This document shows positions 35,246-42,651 of a stretch of 64,000 nucleotides of DNA, piece by piece (position 1 is the first letter of the stretch; the number at the start of each line of letters is the position of its first letter). The translations under genes and the position numbers were made by a program. The stretch lies in NCBI RefSeq assembly GCF_001905665.1, contig NZ_LIVX01000007.1, positions 124,001 through 188,000 on the forward strand, read 5' to 3'. The notes beneath the pieces were generated by a model, which saw nothing but the letters and a program-made list of their open reading frames with translations, searched no databases and was not told the DNA's origin. Origin of the DNA: Streptomyces sp. CB02261. GTDB taxonomy: Bacteria > Actinomycetota > Actinomycetes > Streptomycetales > Streptomycetaceae.

Positions 35246-36421
35246 TCACCCGGTGCCGGCCGCCACCGGGGCGGCGGAGGCGTCGCGGAGGAGGCGGCGG
35301 ATGTCGGTGACGGCGGCGCGCCCGGCCCGGTTGGCGCCGATCGTCGAGGCCGAGGGGCCGTAGCCGACGAGGTGGACGCGCTCGTCCCGTACGGCACGGG
35401 TGCCCTCGACCCGGATGCCGCCGCCCGGTTCGCGCAGTCGCAAGGGGGTCAGATGGTCGATCGCCGCGCGGAAGCCCGTCGCCCACAGGATCACGTCCAC
35501 GTCGACCGTCCGGCCGTCGTCCCAGGCCACGCCCGTCGGGGTGATCCGGTCGAACATCGGGAGACGGTCCAGGATCCCGCGCGCGCGTGCCGCGCGGACG
35601 GCGTCGGTGAGGGGCAGCCCGGTGACGGAGACGACGCTCTGCGGGGGCAGCCCCCGCCGCACCCGCTCCTCGACGAGCGCGACGGCCGCCCGGCCCTCCG
35701 CCTCCCCGAAGGGGCCCTCGCGGAAGACGGGCTCGCGCCGGGTCACCCAGAACGTGTCGGCGGCGACGTCCGCGATCTCCATGAGGTGCTGCGTGCCGGA
35801 GGCGCCGCCGCCGACGACCAGGACCCGCTTGCCCGCGAACGCGGCCGGGCCCGGGTATCCGGCGGTGTGCAGCTGGAGCCCCCGGAAGGTCTCCTGGCCG
35901 GGGTAGCGCGGCCAGAAGGGTCGGTCCCAGGTGCCGGTGGCGTTGATCAGGGCCCGGGTGGCGTACGCGCCCTCGGAGGTCTCCACGAGGAGCCGGCCGC
36001 CCTCTCCCTCCCGGACGGCGGTGACGTCGACGGGCCGGTGGATCCGCAGGTCGAAGGTGCGCTCGTAGGTGTCGAAGTACGCGCCGATCACCTCCGACGA
36101 GGGGCGCGCGGGGTCGGCGCCCGTCAGCTCCATGCCGGGCAGCGCGTGCATCCCGTGGACCTTGCCGTACGTGAGCGAGGGCCATCGGAACTGCCAGGCG
36201 CCGCCCGGGCGGGGGGCGTGGTCGAGGACGACGAAGTCCCGGTCCGGCGCGAGTCCGGCGCGGCGCAGATGGAAGGCGGCCGAGAGCCCCGCCTGTCCGG
36301 CGCCGATGACGACGACGTCCACCGGCGTGACCCGCTGCTCGGCGGTCCCGGGGGTGACGGCGACGTCCCCGGGCGTGACCCGCTGCCCGGCGGCACGCGG
36401 GGCCGCGACCTCTTCCACCAT
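35246..36421 (-). CDS. FAD/NAD(P)-binding flavoprotein monooxygenase-like oxidoreductase
   Basis: About 391 aa with two dinucleotide loops: VVIGAGQAGLSAAFHL for FAD and VLVVGGGASGTQHLM for NADPH, plus ATGTWDRPFWPRYPG and a late ATGFRAAIDHL, as in YhhW/CzcO-like flavin monooxygenases. Substrate unknown. The start is uncertain: ATG 36421 or GTG 36433, neither with a ribosome site. The N-terminus has a short repeat (QRVTPGDVAV then QRVTPVDVVV). A terminator separates it from ssuD, so it probably has its own promoter near 36436-36441 (TAGAAC, minus strand). Confidence 0.8.
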   Translation of the reverse strand: MVEEVAAPRAAGQRVTPGDVAVTPGTAEQRVTPVDVVVIGAGQAGLSAAFHLRRAGLAPDRDFVVLDHAPRPGGAWQFRWPSLTYGKVHGMHALPGMELTGADPARPSSEVIGAYFDTYERTFDLRIHRPVDVTAVREGEGGRLLVETSEGAYATRALINATGTWDRPFWPRYPGQETFRGLQLHTAGYPGPAAFAGKRVLVVGGGASGTQHLMEIADVAADTFWVTRREPVFREGPFGEAEGRAAVALVEERVRRGLPPQSVVSVTGLPLTDAVRAARARGILDRLPMFDRITPTGVAWDDGRTVDVDVILWATGFRAAIDHLTPLRLREPGGGIRVEGTRAVRDERVHLVGYGPSASTIGANRAGRAAVTDIRRLLRDASAAPVAAGTG

Positions 36422-36444
36422 GAAATCGTTCACGGTTCTACCAA

Positions 36445-36484
36445 CCGGGGTGGGGGCGCGGATCTTCCCGCGCCCCCACCCCGG
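36445..36484 (-). terminator. Hairpin terminator after the ssu operon
   Basis: Perfect 17-bp inverted repeat (36445-36461 and 36468-36484) with a 6-nt loop, 40 bp downstream of the ssuD stop. Confidence 0.85.
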
Positions 36485-36523
36485 CCTCGGCACCGGGCTC
36501 CGACGCCGACCGGAGCCGGGCGC

Positions 36524-37735
36524 CTACCGTCCGCCCGCCACCAGGAGCGGCGCGCCGCCCGGCGCCGAGGCGGGACGCCCGTTCGCCGCGGGGACGCCGA
36601 GCAGCGGGGAGGCCGGTGCCGACGGCAGCAGTCCGCGCGCCGCGAGTTCCGGACGCACGCCCTCGCCGAACCAGTACGCCTCCTCCAGGTGCGGGTAGCC
36701 GGACAGGACGAAGTGCTCCACGCCCAGGTCGTGGTACTCCTCGATGCGGTCCGCGACCTCGGCGTGGCTGCCGACGAGCGCGGTGCCCGCCCCGCCCCGT
36801 ACCAGACCGACCCCCGCCCACAGGTTCGGCGAGATCTCCAGCCGGTCGCGCCCGAGGGAGCCGCCCTGGTGCAGGGCCAGCATCCGCTGCTGGCCGACGG
36901 ACTCGCTCCGGCCGAGGGCCGCCTGCGCGGCCGCGACCGTCTCGGCGTCGAGGTCCGAGAGCAGCCGGTCGGCGGTCGCCCAGGCCTCCCGGGACGAGTC
37001 ACGGGAGATCGTGTGCAGCCGGATGCCGAAGCGGACCGTGCGGCCGCGCTCCTCGGCGAGGCCCCGGATCCAGTCGATCTTCTCCTTCACCTGCCAGGGC
37101 GGCTCGCCCCAGGTCAGATAGACGTCCGCGTGCTCGGCGGCCACCGGCCCCGCCGCCGCGGACGAGCCGCCGAAGAAGATCTCCGGCAGCGGGTCCGGCG
37201 GCAGCGCGGTCAGCCCGCCGTCGATCCGGAAGTGCTCGCCCTCGTAGTCGAACGGCCGGCCGCCCCACGCGCCCCGCACGACCGAGAGGAACTCGGCCGT
37301 GCGCGCGTACCGCCGGTCGTGGTCCAGGTGGTCGCCGAAACGGCGCTGCTCGGCGGAGTCGCCACCGGTCACCACGTTGAGGAGGAGCCTGCCGCGGGTG
37401 ATCCGCTGGTAGGTGGACGCCATCTGGGCCGCGAGGACCGGCGAGATCACCCCCGGCCGGAACGCCACCAGGAACTTGAGCCGTTCGGTGTGCTGCGAGA
37501 GGGCGACCGTCGTCAGCCAGGCGTCCTCGCACCACGTCCCGGTCGGGGTCAGGACGGCTTCGAAGCCCAGCTGCTCGGCGGCCTTGGCGATCTGGATCAG
37601 ATAGTCGATGTCGGGCGCGCGGACCCCGGACACGGTCCGGTCGCGGGTGATGCCGCCGTCCGTGTAGGCGTGCCGGTCGACGAGGGTCCGGCCGTCGCCG
37701 CCGGTCGGCAGGAACCAGTGCAGGTGGACGGTCAT
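36524..37735 (-). CDS. ssuD: FMNH2-dependent alkanesulfonate monooxygenase
   Basis: A 403-aa LLM-class flavin monooxygenase that releases sulfite from alkanesulfonates. It matches SsuD closely: PTGTWCEDAWL with the active-site Cys (C69), LVTGGD-like NVVTGGDSAEQ, FGIRLHTISR with catalytic Arg and His, and SVGQQRMLALHQGG followed by SPNLWAGVGLVRGGAGTALVG. The C-terminus has about 25 extra residues. Its ATG overlaps the ssuA stop by one base (TGATG), so the two are coupled. A separate flavin reductase is not nearby. Confidence 0.95.
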   Translation of the reverse strand: MTVHLHWFLPTGGDGRTLVDRHAYTDGGITRDRTVSGVRAPDIDYLIQIAKAAEQLGFEAVLTPTGTWCEDAWLTTVALSQHTERLKFLVAFRPGVISPVLAAQMASTYQRITRGRLLLNVVTGGDSAEQRRFGDHLDHDRRYARTAEFLSVVRGAWGGRPFDYEGEHFRIDGGLTALPPDPLPEIFFGGSSAAAGPVAAEHADVYLTWGEPPWQVKEKIDWIRGLAEERGRTVRFGIRLHTISRDSSREAWATADRLLSDLDAETVAAAQAALGRSESVGQQRMLALHQGGSLGRDRLEISPNLWAGVGLVRGGAGTALVGSHAEVADRIEEYHDLGVEHFVLSGYPHLEEAYWFGEGVRPELAARGLLPSAPASPLLGVPAANGRPASAPGGAPLLVAGGR

Positions 37736-38766
37736 CAGGAGGCCTTTCCGTAGCTGCGCGCCGGGGTGGTCGACGGCGGCAGGTCCTTGTTGAAGCGGGT
37801 GTCGACGTAGTCGGCGAAGCGGAACGAGCGGGGGATGAGCCCGAGCGCGGCGAAGGTGTCCGCGATCTTCTGCTCGGAGGCGACGGCCGCGTCGTCGATG
37901 GCGACCGGGATCCGGGTCCCGTTGCTGCGCTTGACGGCCGCGAGAGCCACCTCGTACGGCAGTCCGGTCTCCTTCGCCCATACCTCGGCCCACTCCTCGG
38001 GGTGCTCGAACACCCAGCCCTGGGCGCGCCGCAGCCGCTCGACGAGGTCGCCGATCGCCTTCTCCTTCGCGGGGTCGGCGAGCGCCGAGGGGGAGGCGAC
38101 CTGGAAGCCGAGGCCGTTGACGAGCCCGCGCCCGTCGGTGAGGACCCGGCCCTTGCCGCTCAGCAGGACCTGCGAGGTGTACGGGTCCCACACCGCCCAC
38201 GCGTCCACCTTGCCGCTGTTGAACGCGGCCAGGGCGTCGGCCGGCTGGAGCAGGGTCACCTGGATGTCGCTCAGCTTCAGTCCGGCCTTGCCGAGCGAGG
38301 AGATCAGCTGGAAGTGGGCGGAGCTGCCCTGGGCGACGGCGACCTTCTTCCCCTTCAGGTCGCCGACGGATCGGGCGGGTGAGCCCTTCGGGACGAGGAT
38401 CGCCTCGCCCGCGGAGTCACCGTGCGTTGCGGAGATCACGGTGATCTTCGAATCGGCGCCGGCGGCGAAGACGGGTGGGGTGTTGCCGACGGATCCGATG
38501 TCGACGGCTCTGGCGTTCACCGCTTCGAGCAGGGGTGGGCCGGAGGTGAACGTCGACCAGGTGATCCGGTAGGGGAGGTCGTCGAGTTCGCCCGCGGCCC
38601 GGAGCAGGGCCTCGGCGCCGCCCTTCTGGTCGCCCACGTTGAGGACGAGCGCGCCCTTCCCGTCGGAGTTGGAGGACTGGCCGGCGGCGGAGGCGCCGGA
38701 GCAGGCGGAGGCGAGCAGGGCGAGCGGCACCAGCAGGGCCGCGGTGGACAGACGGAAGGACTTCAC
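37735..38766 (-). CDS. ssuA: Sulfonate ABC transporter substrate-binding lipoprotein
   Basis: A 343-aa protein with signal peptide and lipobox LASAC near residue 22, then an SsuA/NMT1-like binding fold (VGDQKGGAEALLRAAGEL, DIGSVGNTPPVFA, VAVAQGSSAHFQL, VDAWAVWDPYTSQ). It binds aliphatic sulfonates outside the membrane for SsuBC. GTG start with GAGGAG ribosome site. It is fourth in the leader-ssuCBAD order. Confidence 0.92.
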   Translation of the reverse strand: MKSFRLSTAALLVPLALLASACSGASAAGQSSNSDGKGALVLNVGDQKGGAEALLRAAGELDDLPYRITWSTFTSGPPLLEAVNARAVDIGSVGNTPPVFAAGADSKITVISATHGDSAGEAILVPKGSPARSVGDLKGKKVAVAQGSSAHFQLISSLGKAGLKLSDIQVTLLQPADALAAFNSGKVDAWAVWDPYTSQVLLSGKGRVLTDGRGLVNGLGFQVASPSALADPAKEKAIGDLVERLRRAQGWVFEHPEEWAEVWAKETGLPYEVALAAVKRSNGTRIPVAIDDAAVASEQKIADTFAALGLIPRSFRFADYVDTRFNKDLPPSTTPARSYGKAS

Positions 38767-38804
38767 GGGTCTATCTCCTCGGGGGTCGGAAGGGTCGTCA
38801 TGGT

Positions 38805-39536
38805 TCAGGCCGCCTGTCGGGCGCCGTCGGCCTCGGCGACGCCGAGTTCGGCGAGCAGACGGGTGCGGAGCGCGGCGAGCGCGGGGTCGCCGGGGGAGCG
38901 GGGGCGGTCGAGGTCGACGGCGGTGTCGTACGCGATCACGCCGTCCCGCATCACCAGCGCGCGGTCCGCGAGCAGGAGCGCCTCGTCCACGTCGTGGGTG
39001 ACGAGCAGGACGGTGCAGCCGCGCCGCTGCCACAGCTCGGCCACGAGCCGCTGGGCCTTGATCCGGGTCAGCGCGTCGAGCGCGCCGAACGGCTCGTCGA
39101 GCAGCAGCAGGTCCGGGTCCCGTACCAGCGCCCTTGCCAGGGAGGCCCGTTGGGCCTCGCCGCCGGAGAGGGTCTTCGGCCAGGCGCCCGAGCGGTGACC
39201 GAGTCCGACCTCCTCCAGGGCCTTCTCGGCGACCGCCCGGCCCGGCTTCCCGGGCAGCCCGAGCAGCACGTTGCGCCAGACCCGCTTCCACGGCATGAGG
39301 CGCGGCGCCTGGAAGGCGACGGCCCGGCGGCGCGGGACGAGGACGGTGCCGGAGATCTCCCGGTCGAGCCCGGCGAGGACGCGCAGGAGGGTCGACTTGC
39401 CGCAGCCGCTGTGTCCGAGCAGCGCCGTGAACTGCCCGGCCGCCAGCGTCAGATCGAGCCCGTCGACGACCGGACGGCCGTCGAAGGAGCGGGTGAGACC
39501 CTGGACGGTCACTGCCCGGTGAAGGTCGGTCGCCAT
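38805..39536 (-). CDS. ssuB: Sulfonate ABC transporter ATP-binding protein
   Basis: A 243-aa ABC ATPase with Walker A GHSGCGKST, Q-loop FQAPRLMPWKRV, signature LSGGEAQRASLAR, Walker B LLLLDEPFGALD and H-loop VTHDVDEA. The QAPRLMPW stretch and length match SsuB/TauB. It powers sulfonate uptake with SsuC. The ATG lies 28 nt inside the end of ssuC, without its own clear ribosome site, so translation is probably coupled. Confidence 0.92.
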   Translation of the reverse strand: MATDLHRAVTVQGLTRSFDGRPVVDGLDLTLAAGQFTALLGHSGCGKSTLLRVLAGLDREISGTVLVPRRRAVAFQAPRLMPWKRVWRNVLLGLPGKPGRAVAEKALEEVGLGHRSGAWPKTLSGGEAQRASLARALVRDPDLLLLDEPFGALDALTRIKAQRLVAELWQRRGCTVLLVTHDVDEALLLADRALVMRDGVIAYDTAVDLDRPRSPGDPALAALRTRLLAELGVAEADGARQAA

Positions 39537-40369
39537 TGCAGCAGCAGCCTTTCGAGAGTGCGGACGACGGCGTCGGCGAGCAGGCCGAGGAAGGCGTAGA
39601 CGACCAGGCACACGACGATGACGTCGGTGCGGAAGAACTCCCGCGCCTGGTTCATGAGGAAGCCGATGCCGGCGTCGGCGTTGATGGACTCGCCGAAGAC
39701 CAGCGCCAGCCAGGCCGTGGCCAGGGAGTAGCGCAGCCCGGTCATGGCCCCGGGCAGCGCGCCCGGCAGCACGACGTGCCGGACCAGACCCCAGCGGCCG
39801 AGCCCCAGCGACTGGCCGGCTTCGACCAGTTGGGCGTCCACGCCGCGGATGCCGGCGTACACGTTCAGATAGAGGTGGAAGGCGACACCGAGGGCGATGA
39901 GCGCCACCTTGGGCGCCTCCCCGATCCCCAGCCAGATGATGAGGAGGGGGATGAGCCCGACCCAGGGCACGGTCCGCAGCATCTGGACGGGCGCGTCGAC
40001 GAGGTCCTCCCCGAGCCGGGAGAGCCCGGACAGCAGGGCGAGCGCGATGCCGACGATCCCGCCGATCAGGAGGCCGGCGGCGACGCGCCGCAGTGAGACG
40101 CCCATCGCGGTCGGCAGGGTCCCGTCGCCGATCAGCTCACCGCCCGCACGGGCGATGGTCCCGGGTGAGGCGAGGGCGTCGGCGGGCAGTACACCCGTCG
40201 AGCTGAGGGTCTGCCACAGGACGAGGAGCAGGACCGGTCCGACGGTACGGCGCAGCCAGCGGGGGACGGAGGGGCCGCGGCCGGGACCGCGGTCGGGGGT
40301 GAGGATCTCGACATCGGGCACGACCGATATGTCGGACACGGGTGGCGGCGGTGCATGACTGATCGTCAT
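39509..40369 (-). CDS. ssuC: Sulfonate ABC transporter permease
   Basis: A 286-aa membrane protein with about six helices and the EAA loop EAGQSLGLGRWGLVRHVVLPGALPG. The N-terminal 35 residues are Pro-rich and cytoplasmic. The SsuC/TauC signature FGESINADAGIGFLMNQA is near the C-terminus. First structural gene of the operon, about 190 nt after the leader peptide; that gap holds a cluster of YGACGT repeats. Confidence 0.92.
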   Translation of the reverse strand: MTISHAPPPPVSDISVVPDVEILTPDRGPGRGPSVPRWLRRTVGPVLLLVLWQTLSSTGVLPADALASPGTIARAGGELIGDGTLPTAMGVSLRRVAAGLLIGGIVGIALALLSGLSRLGEDLVDAPVQMLRTVPWVGLIPLLIIWLGIGEAPKVALIALGVAFHLYLNVYAGIRGVDAQLVEAGQSLGLGRWGLVRHVVLPGALPGAMTGLRYSLATAWLALVFGESINADAGIGFLMNQAREFFRTDVIVVCLVVYAFLGLLADAVVRTLERLLLQWRPTFTGQ

Positions 40370-40467
40370 GGCGTGACTCCGGGGGGAGAGGCGGGGAAGG
40401 TACGCGTCGGCGACCGTGGGCGCGGGGTGGGCGCGCACACGGCAGGGCGGGCGTCGGGAGGGTGGCG

Positions 40468-40537
40468 TGACGTCAGGGCGACGTGACGCGCCGGACTGAC
40501 GTCATGTCAGAACGGTGCGACGTCGGCGAGGTGACGT
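40468..40537. repeat. Cluster of five YGACGT elements between ssu leader and ssuC
   Basis: YGACGT occurs at 40468, 40479, 40497, 40518 and 40532, with a palindromic segment CTGACGTCATGTCAG around 40496-40510. The cluster lies in the transcribed leader of the ssu operon. It could be a regulator site or part of an RNA switch between leader peptide and ssuC. The rest of 40370-40556 shows no gene. Confidence 0.5.
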
Positions 40538-40556
40538 GCAGAGAGGGAGAAAGGCG

Positions 40557-40640
40557 TCAGCGGCCGCGGCGACACGCGGCGGAGGCCACCCGCAGCAGGT
40601 CGATGTGACCGCGCGTGGTGAGAAGGGCTGTACGCAACAT
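40557..40640 (-). CDS. Cys-containing leader peptide of the sulfonate operon
   Basis: A 27-residue frame with the hallmark LLTTRGHIDLLRVAS followed by AACRR and a stop. This LLTTR-x-HIDLLR-...-CRR pattern is that of the putative leader peptides that precede sulfur-assimilation and sulfonate/sulfate transport genes in Streptomyces and other actinobacteria. One Cys near the end could let a ribosome sense Cys-tRNA supply and control downstream expression (established idea for actinobacterial Cys leaders; inferred here). The ATG is the predicted transcription start. Confidence 0.85.
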   Translation of the reverse strand: MLRTALLTTRGHIDLLRVASAACRRGR

Positions 40641-40646
40641 GGCGCG

Positions 40647-40675
40647 AACGTAGCGGTGCCCGCGCGCCGGGTCAA
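40647..40675 (-). promoter_or_regulatory. Promoter of the ssu leader/operon
   Basis: Minus-strand -35 TTGACC (40670-40675), exactly 17-bp spacer, -10 TACGTT (40647-40652), and then 6 nt to the leader ATG at 40640. This places the transcription start at the A of the ATG. Confidence 0.8.
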
Positions 40676-40788
40676 CGGTGTCTCGGAGGGTGGACGCACG
40701 AATGGGGCAGGCGACCTGGCGTGCTGTGAGCGGAGCTTGGCCGAAATGCGACTTGTGGTCGCGTTCGAGGGCCCCTTTTCATTCTTAG

Positions 40789-40807
40789 TAAGGTTAGGCT
40801 AACCTCT
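40789..40807 (+). promoter_or_regulatory. Iron box (DmdR/IdeR-type) before the siderophore importer
   Basis: TAAGGTTAGGCTAACCTCT contains the perfect palindrome AGGTTAG-G-CTAACCT (40791-40805) and matches the actinobacterial iron-box consensus at all but the outer bases. It lies 6 bp before the GTG start of the first importer gene and overlaps a -10-like TAGGCT (40795-40800), so iron-loaded DmdR-type repressor should block transcription. Confidence 0.88.
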
Positions 40808-40812
40808 GCGAC

Positions 40813-41673
40813 GTGCAAGCAGCTGAACAGACCGCCGCGACCCCGCGTCCCCACGGTCATGAACTCTCGGCCACGGGTGTCACCGTGGCGTACGAAGGCG
40901 TCGACGTCGTCCACGACGCCGCCATGACGCTGCGCCCCGGCGAGGTGACCGTGCTCGTCGGGCCGAACGGCAGCGGCAAGTCGACACTGCTGCGCACGAT
41001 CGCACGGCTCCAGCAGCCACGGACCGCCACGCTCGTCCTCGACGGCGCCACCGACGGCCTCGCGCTGAGCCCCCGCCAGTTCTCCCGCCATGTCGCCCTG
41101 CTCACCCAGGGACGCCCCACCCCCAGCGGACTGACCGTACGGGACCTGGTCGAATTCGGCCGCTACCCCTACCGCGGGCGCTGGGGCAGGGCCGACCCGG
41201 ACGGCCGGGCCGCGGTGGACCGCGCCCTCGCCATGACCGGCGTCGCCGAACTCGCCGCGCGCGGAGCCGAGCACCTCTCCGGCGGCCAGCTCCAACGCGT
41301 CTGGCTCGCCGGCTGCCTCGCCCAGGAGACGGGCGTCCTGCTGCTCGACGAACCGACCACCTACCTCGACCTCCGCTACCAGGTCGAACTCCTCGACCTC
41401 ATGCGTGACCTGGCGGACGACCACGGCATCGCCGTCGGCGCCGTCCTCCACGACCTCGACCAGGCCGCCGCCGTCGCCGACCGGATCGTCCTGCTCGCCG
41501 CGGGACGGGTCGTCGCGGACGGAGACCCCCAGGCCGTCCTGACTCCCGAACGGCTGACCGACACGTACGGCATCCGTATCGACGTGGACACCGACCCCCT
41601 GACCGGCCGGCTGCGCACGCGCGCCATCGGCCGGCACCACTCGCGAAGCGAAAGGCTCAGCACCACCTCATGA
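40813..41673 (+). CDS. Iron-siderophore ABC transporter ATP-binding protein
   Basis: A 286-aa FecE/FhuC-type ATPase: Walker A GPNGSGKST, Q-loop LTQGRPTPSGLTV, VEFGRYPYRGRWGR typical of siderophore ATPases, signature LSGGQLQRVWLAG, Walker B VLLLDEPTTYLDL. GTG start, no ribosome site, close to the iron box, so a leaderless or near-leaderless mRNA is expected. Its stop overlaps the next gene by ATGA. The operon is ATPase, binding protein, fused permease. Confidence 0.92.
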   Translation: MQAAEQTAATPRPHGHELSATGVTVAYEGVDVVHDAAMTLRPGEVTVLVGPNGSGKSTLLRTIARLQQPRTATLVLDGATDGLALSPRQFSRHVALLTQGRPTPSGLTVRDLVEFGRYPYRGRWGRADPDGRAAVDRALAMTGVAELAARGAEHLSGGQLQRVWLAGCLAQETGVLLLDEPTTYLDLRYQVELLDLMRDLADDHGIAVGAVLHDLDQAAAVADRIVLLAAGRVVADGDPQAVLTPERLTDTYGIRIDVDTDPLTGRLRTRAIGRHHSRSERLSTTS

Positions 41674-42647
41674 GACGACTCCTCATCACCGCGGCGGCCG
41701 CCACCACCGCGGCCCTCACCCTGTCCGCCTGCGGGACCACCGAGCCTGCCGCCGACGACGCGAAGAAGACCACCGAGCGCATCACCCTCACCGACGCCAC
41801 GGGCGTGAAGGTCGAGCTCGACGGCCCCGCCGAGAAGGTCGTCGGCACCGAGTGGAACGTCGTCGAGCACCTGATCACGCTCGGCGTCGACCCGGTGGGC
41901 GTCGCCGACGTCAAGGGCTACAAGACCTGGGACACCGCCGTCCCGCTCAAGAACGAGCCGAAGGACATCGGCACCCGCGGCGAGCCGAGCGTGGAGACCG
42001 TCGCCGCCCTCAAGCCCGACCTCATCGTCGCCACCACGGACCTGCCGCCGGCCGCCGTGAAGCAGCTGCGCAAGGTGGCCCCGGTCCTCACACTGAAGGC
42101 CGCCGACGCGACCGACCCGATCGGCCGGATGAACGCGGACCTCGACGCCATCGCCGAGGCCACCGGCACCACGCAGAAGTCCGAGGAGCTGAAGAAGCAG
42201 TTCCAGGCGAAGCTCGACGAGGGCAGGAAGGCGCTCGCCGACGCCGGCCTCGCCGGCACGAAGTACGCCTTCGCCGACGGCTACGTCATGTCCAACCAGG
42301 TCTCGATCCGCCCCTACACCAGCGGTTCGCTGATCGGCGCGGTCAGCGAGAAGCTCGGTCTGAAGAACGCCTGGACCGTCAAGGGCGACCCGGCCTACGG
42401 CCTCGCCGCCACCGACGTCGAGGGCCTCACCAAGCTCGGTGACGTCCAGTTCGCCTACGTCGGCAACGACGGCGACGCCGCCAGCACCCCCTTCACCGGC
42501 GTCCTGGCCAAGGACAAGGTGTGGACGTCCCTGCCGTTCGTCAAGAAGGGCGACGTGCACCGGCTGCCCGACGGCATCTGGATGTTCGGCGGCCCCCGGT
42601 CGATGAGCAAGTACGTCGACTCCGTCGTCGCCGCCCTGACGAAGTAA
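41670..42647 (+). CDS. Iron-siderophore ABC transporter substrate-binding lipoprotein
   Basis: A 325-aa protein with lipobox LSAC near residue 21 and a PBP2_FecB/FhuD-like fold: ERITLTDATGVKVELDGPAEKVV, the helix-linked lobe SVETVAALKPDLIVAT, and late VHRLPDGIWMFGGPRSM. It captures a ferric siderophore outside the membrane. The ligand cannot be told from sequence alone; no siderophore synthetase genes are nearby. Translationally coupled to the upstream ATPase gene. Confidence 0.92.
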   Translation: MRRLLITAAAATTAALTLSACGTTEPAADDAKKTTERITLTDATGVKVELDGPAEKVVGTEWNVVEHLITLGVDPVGVADVKGYKTWDTAVPLKNEPKDIGTRGEPSVETVAALKPDLIVATTDLPPAAVKQLRKVAPVLTLKAADATDPIGRMNADLDAIAEATGTTQKSEELKKQFQAKLDEGRKALADAGLAGTKYAFADGYVMSNQVSIRPYTSGSLIGAVSEKLGLKNAWTVKGDPAYGLAATDVEGLTKLGDVQFAYVGNDGDAASTPFTGVLAKDKVWTSLPFVKKGDVHRLPDGIWMFGGPRSMSKYVDSVVAALTK

Positions 42648-42651
42648 CACC

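Noticed and set aside
40502..40699. A 65-codon minus-strand frame covering the ssu leader region.
   Set aside because: It is in a different frame from the leader peptide that has the diagnostic LLTTR...HIDLLR motif, and it starts upstream of the promoter.
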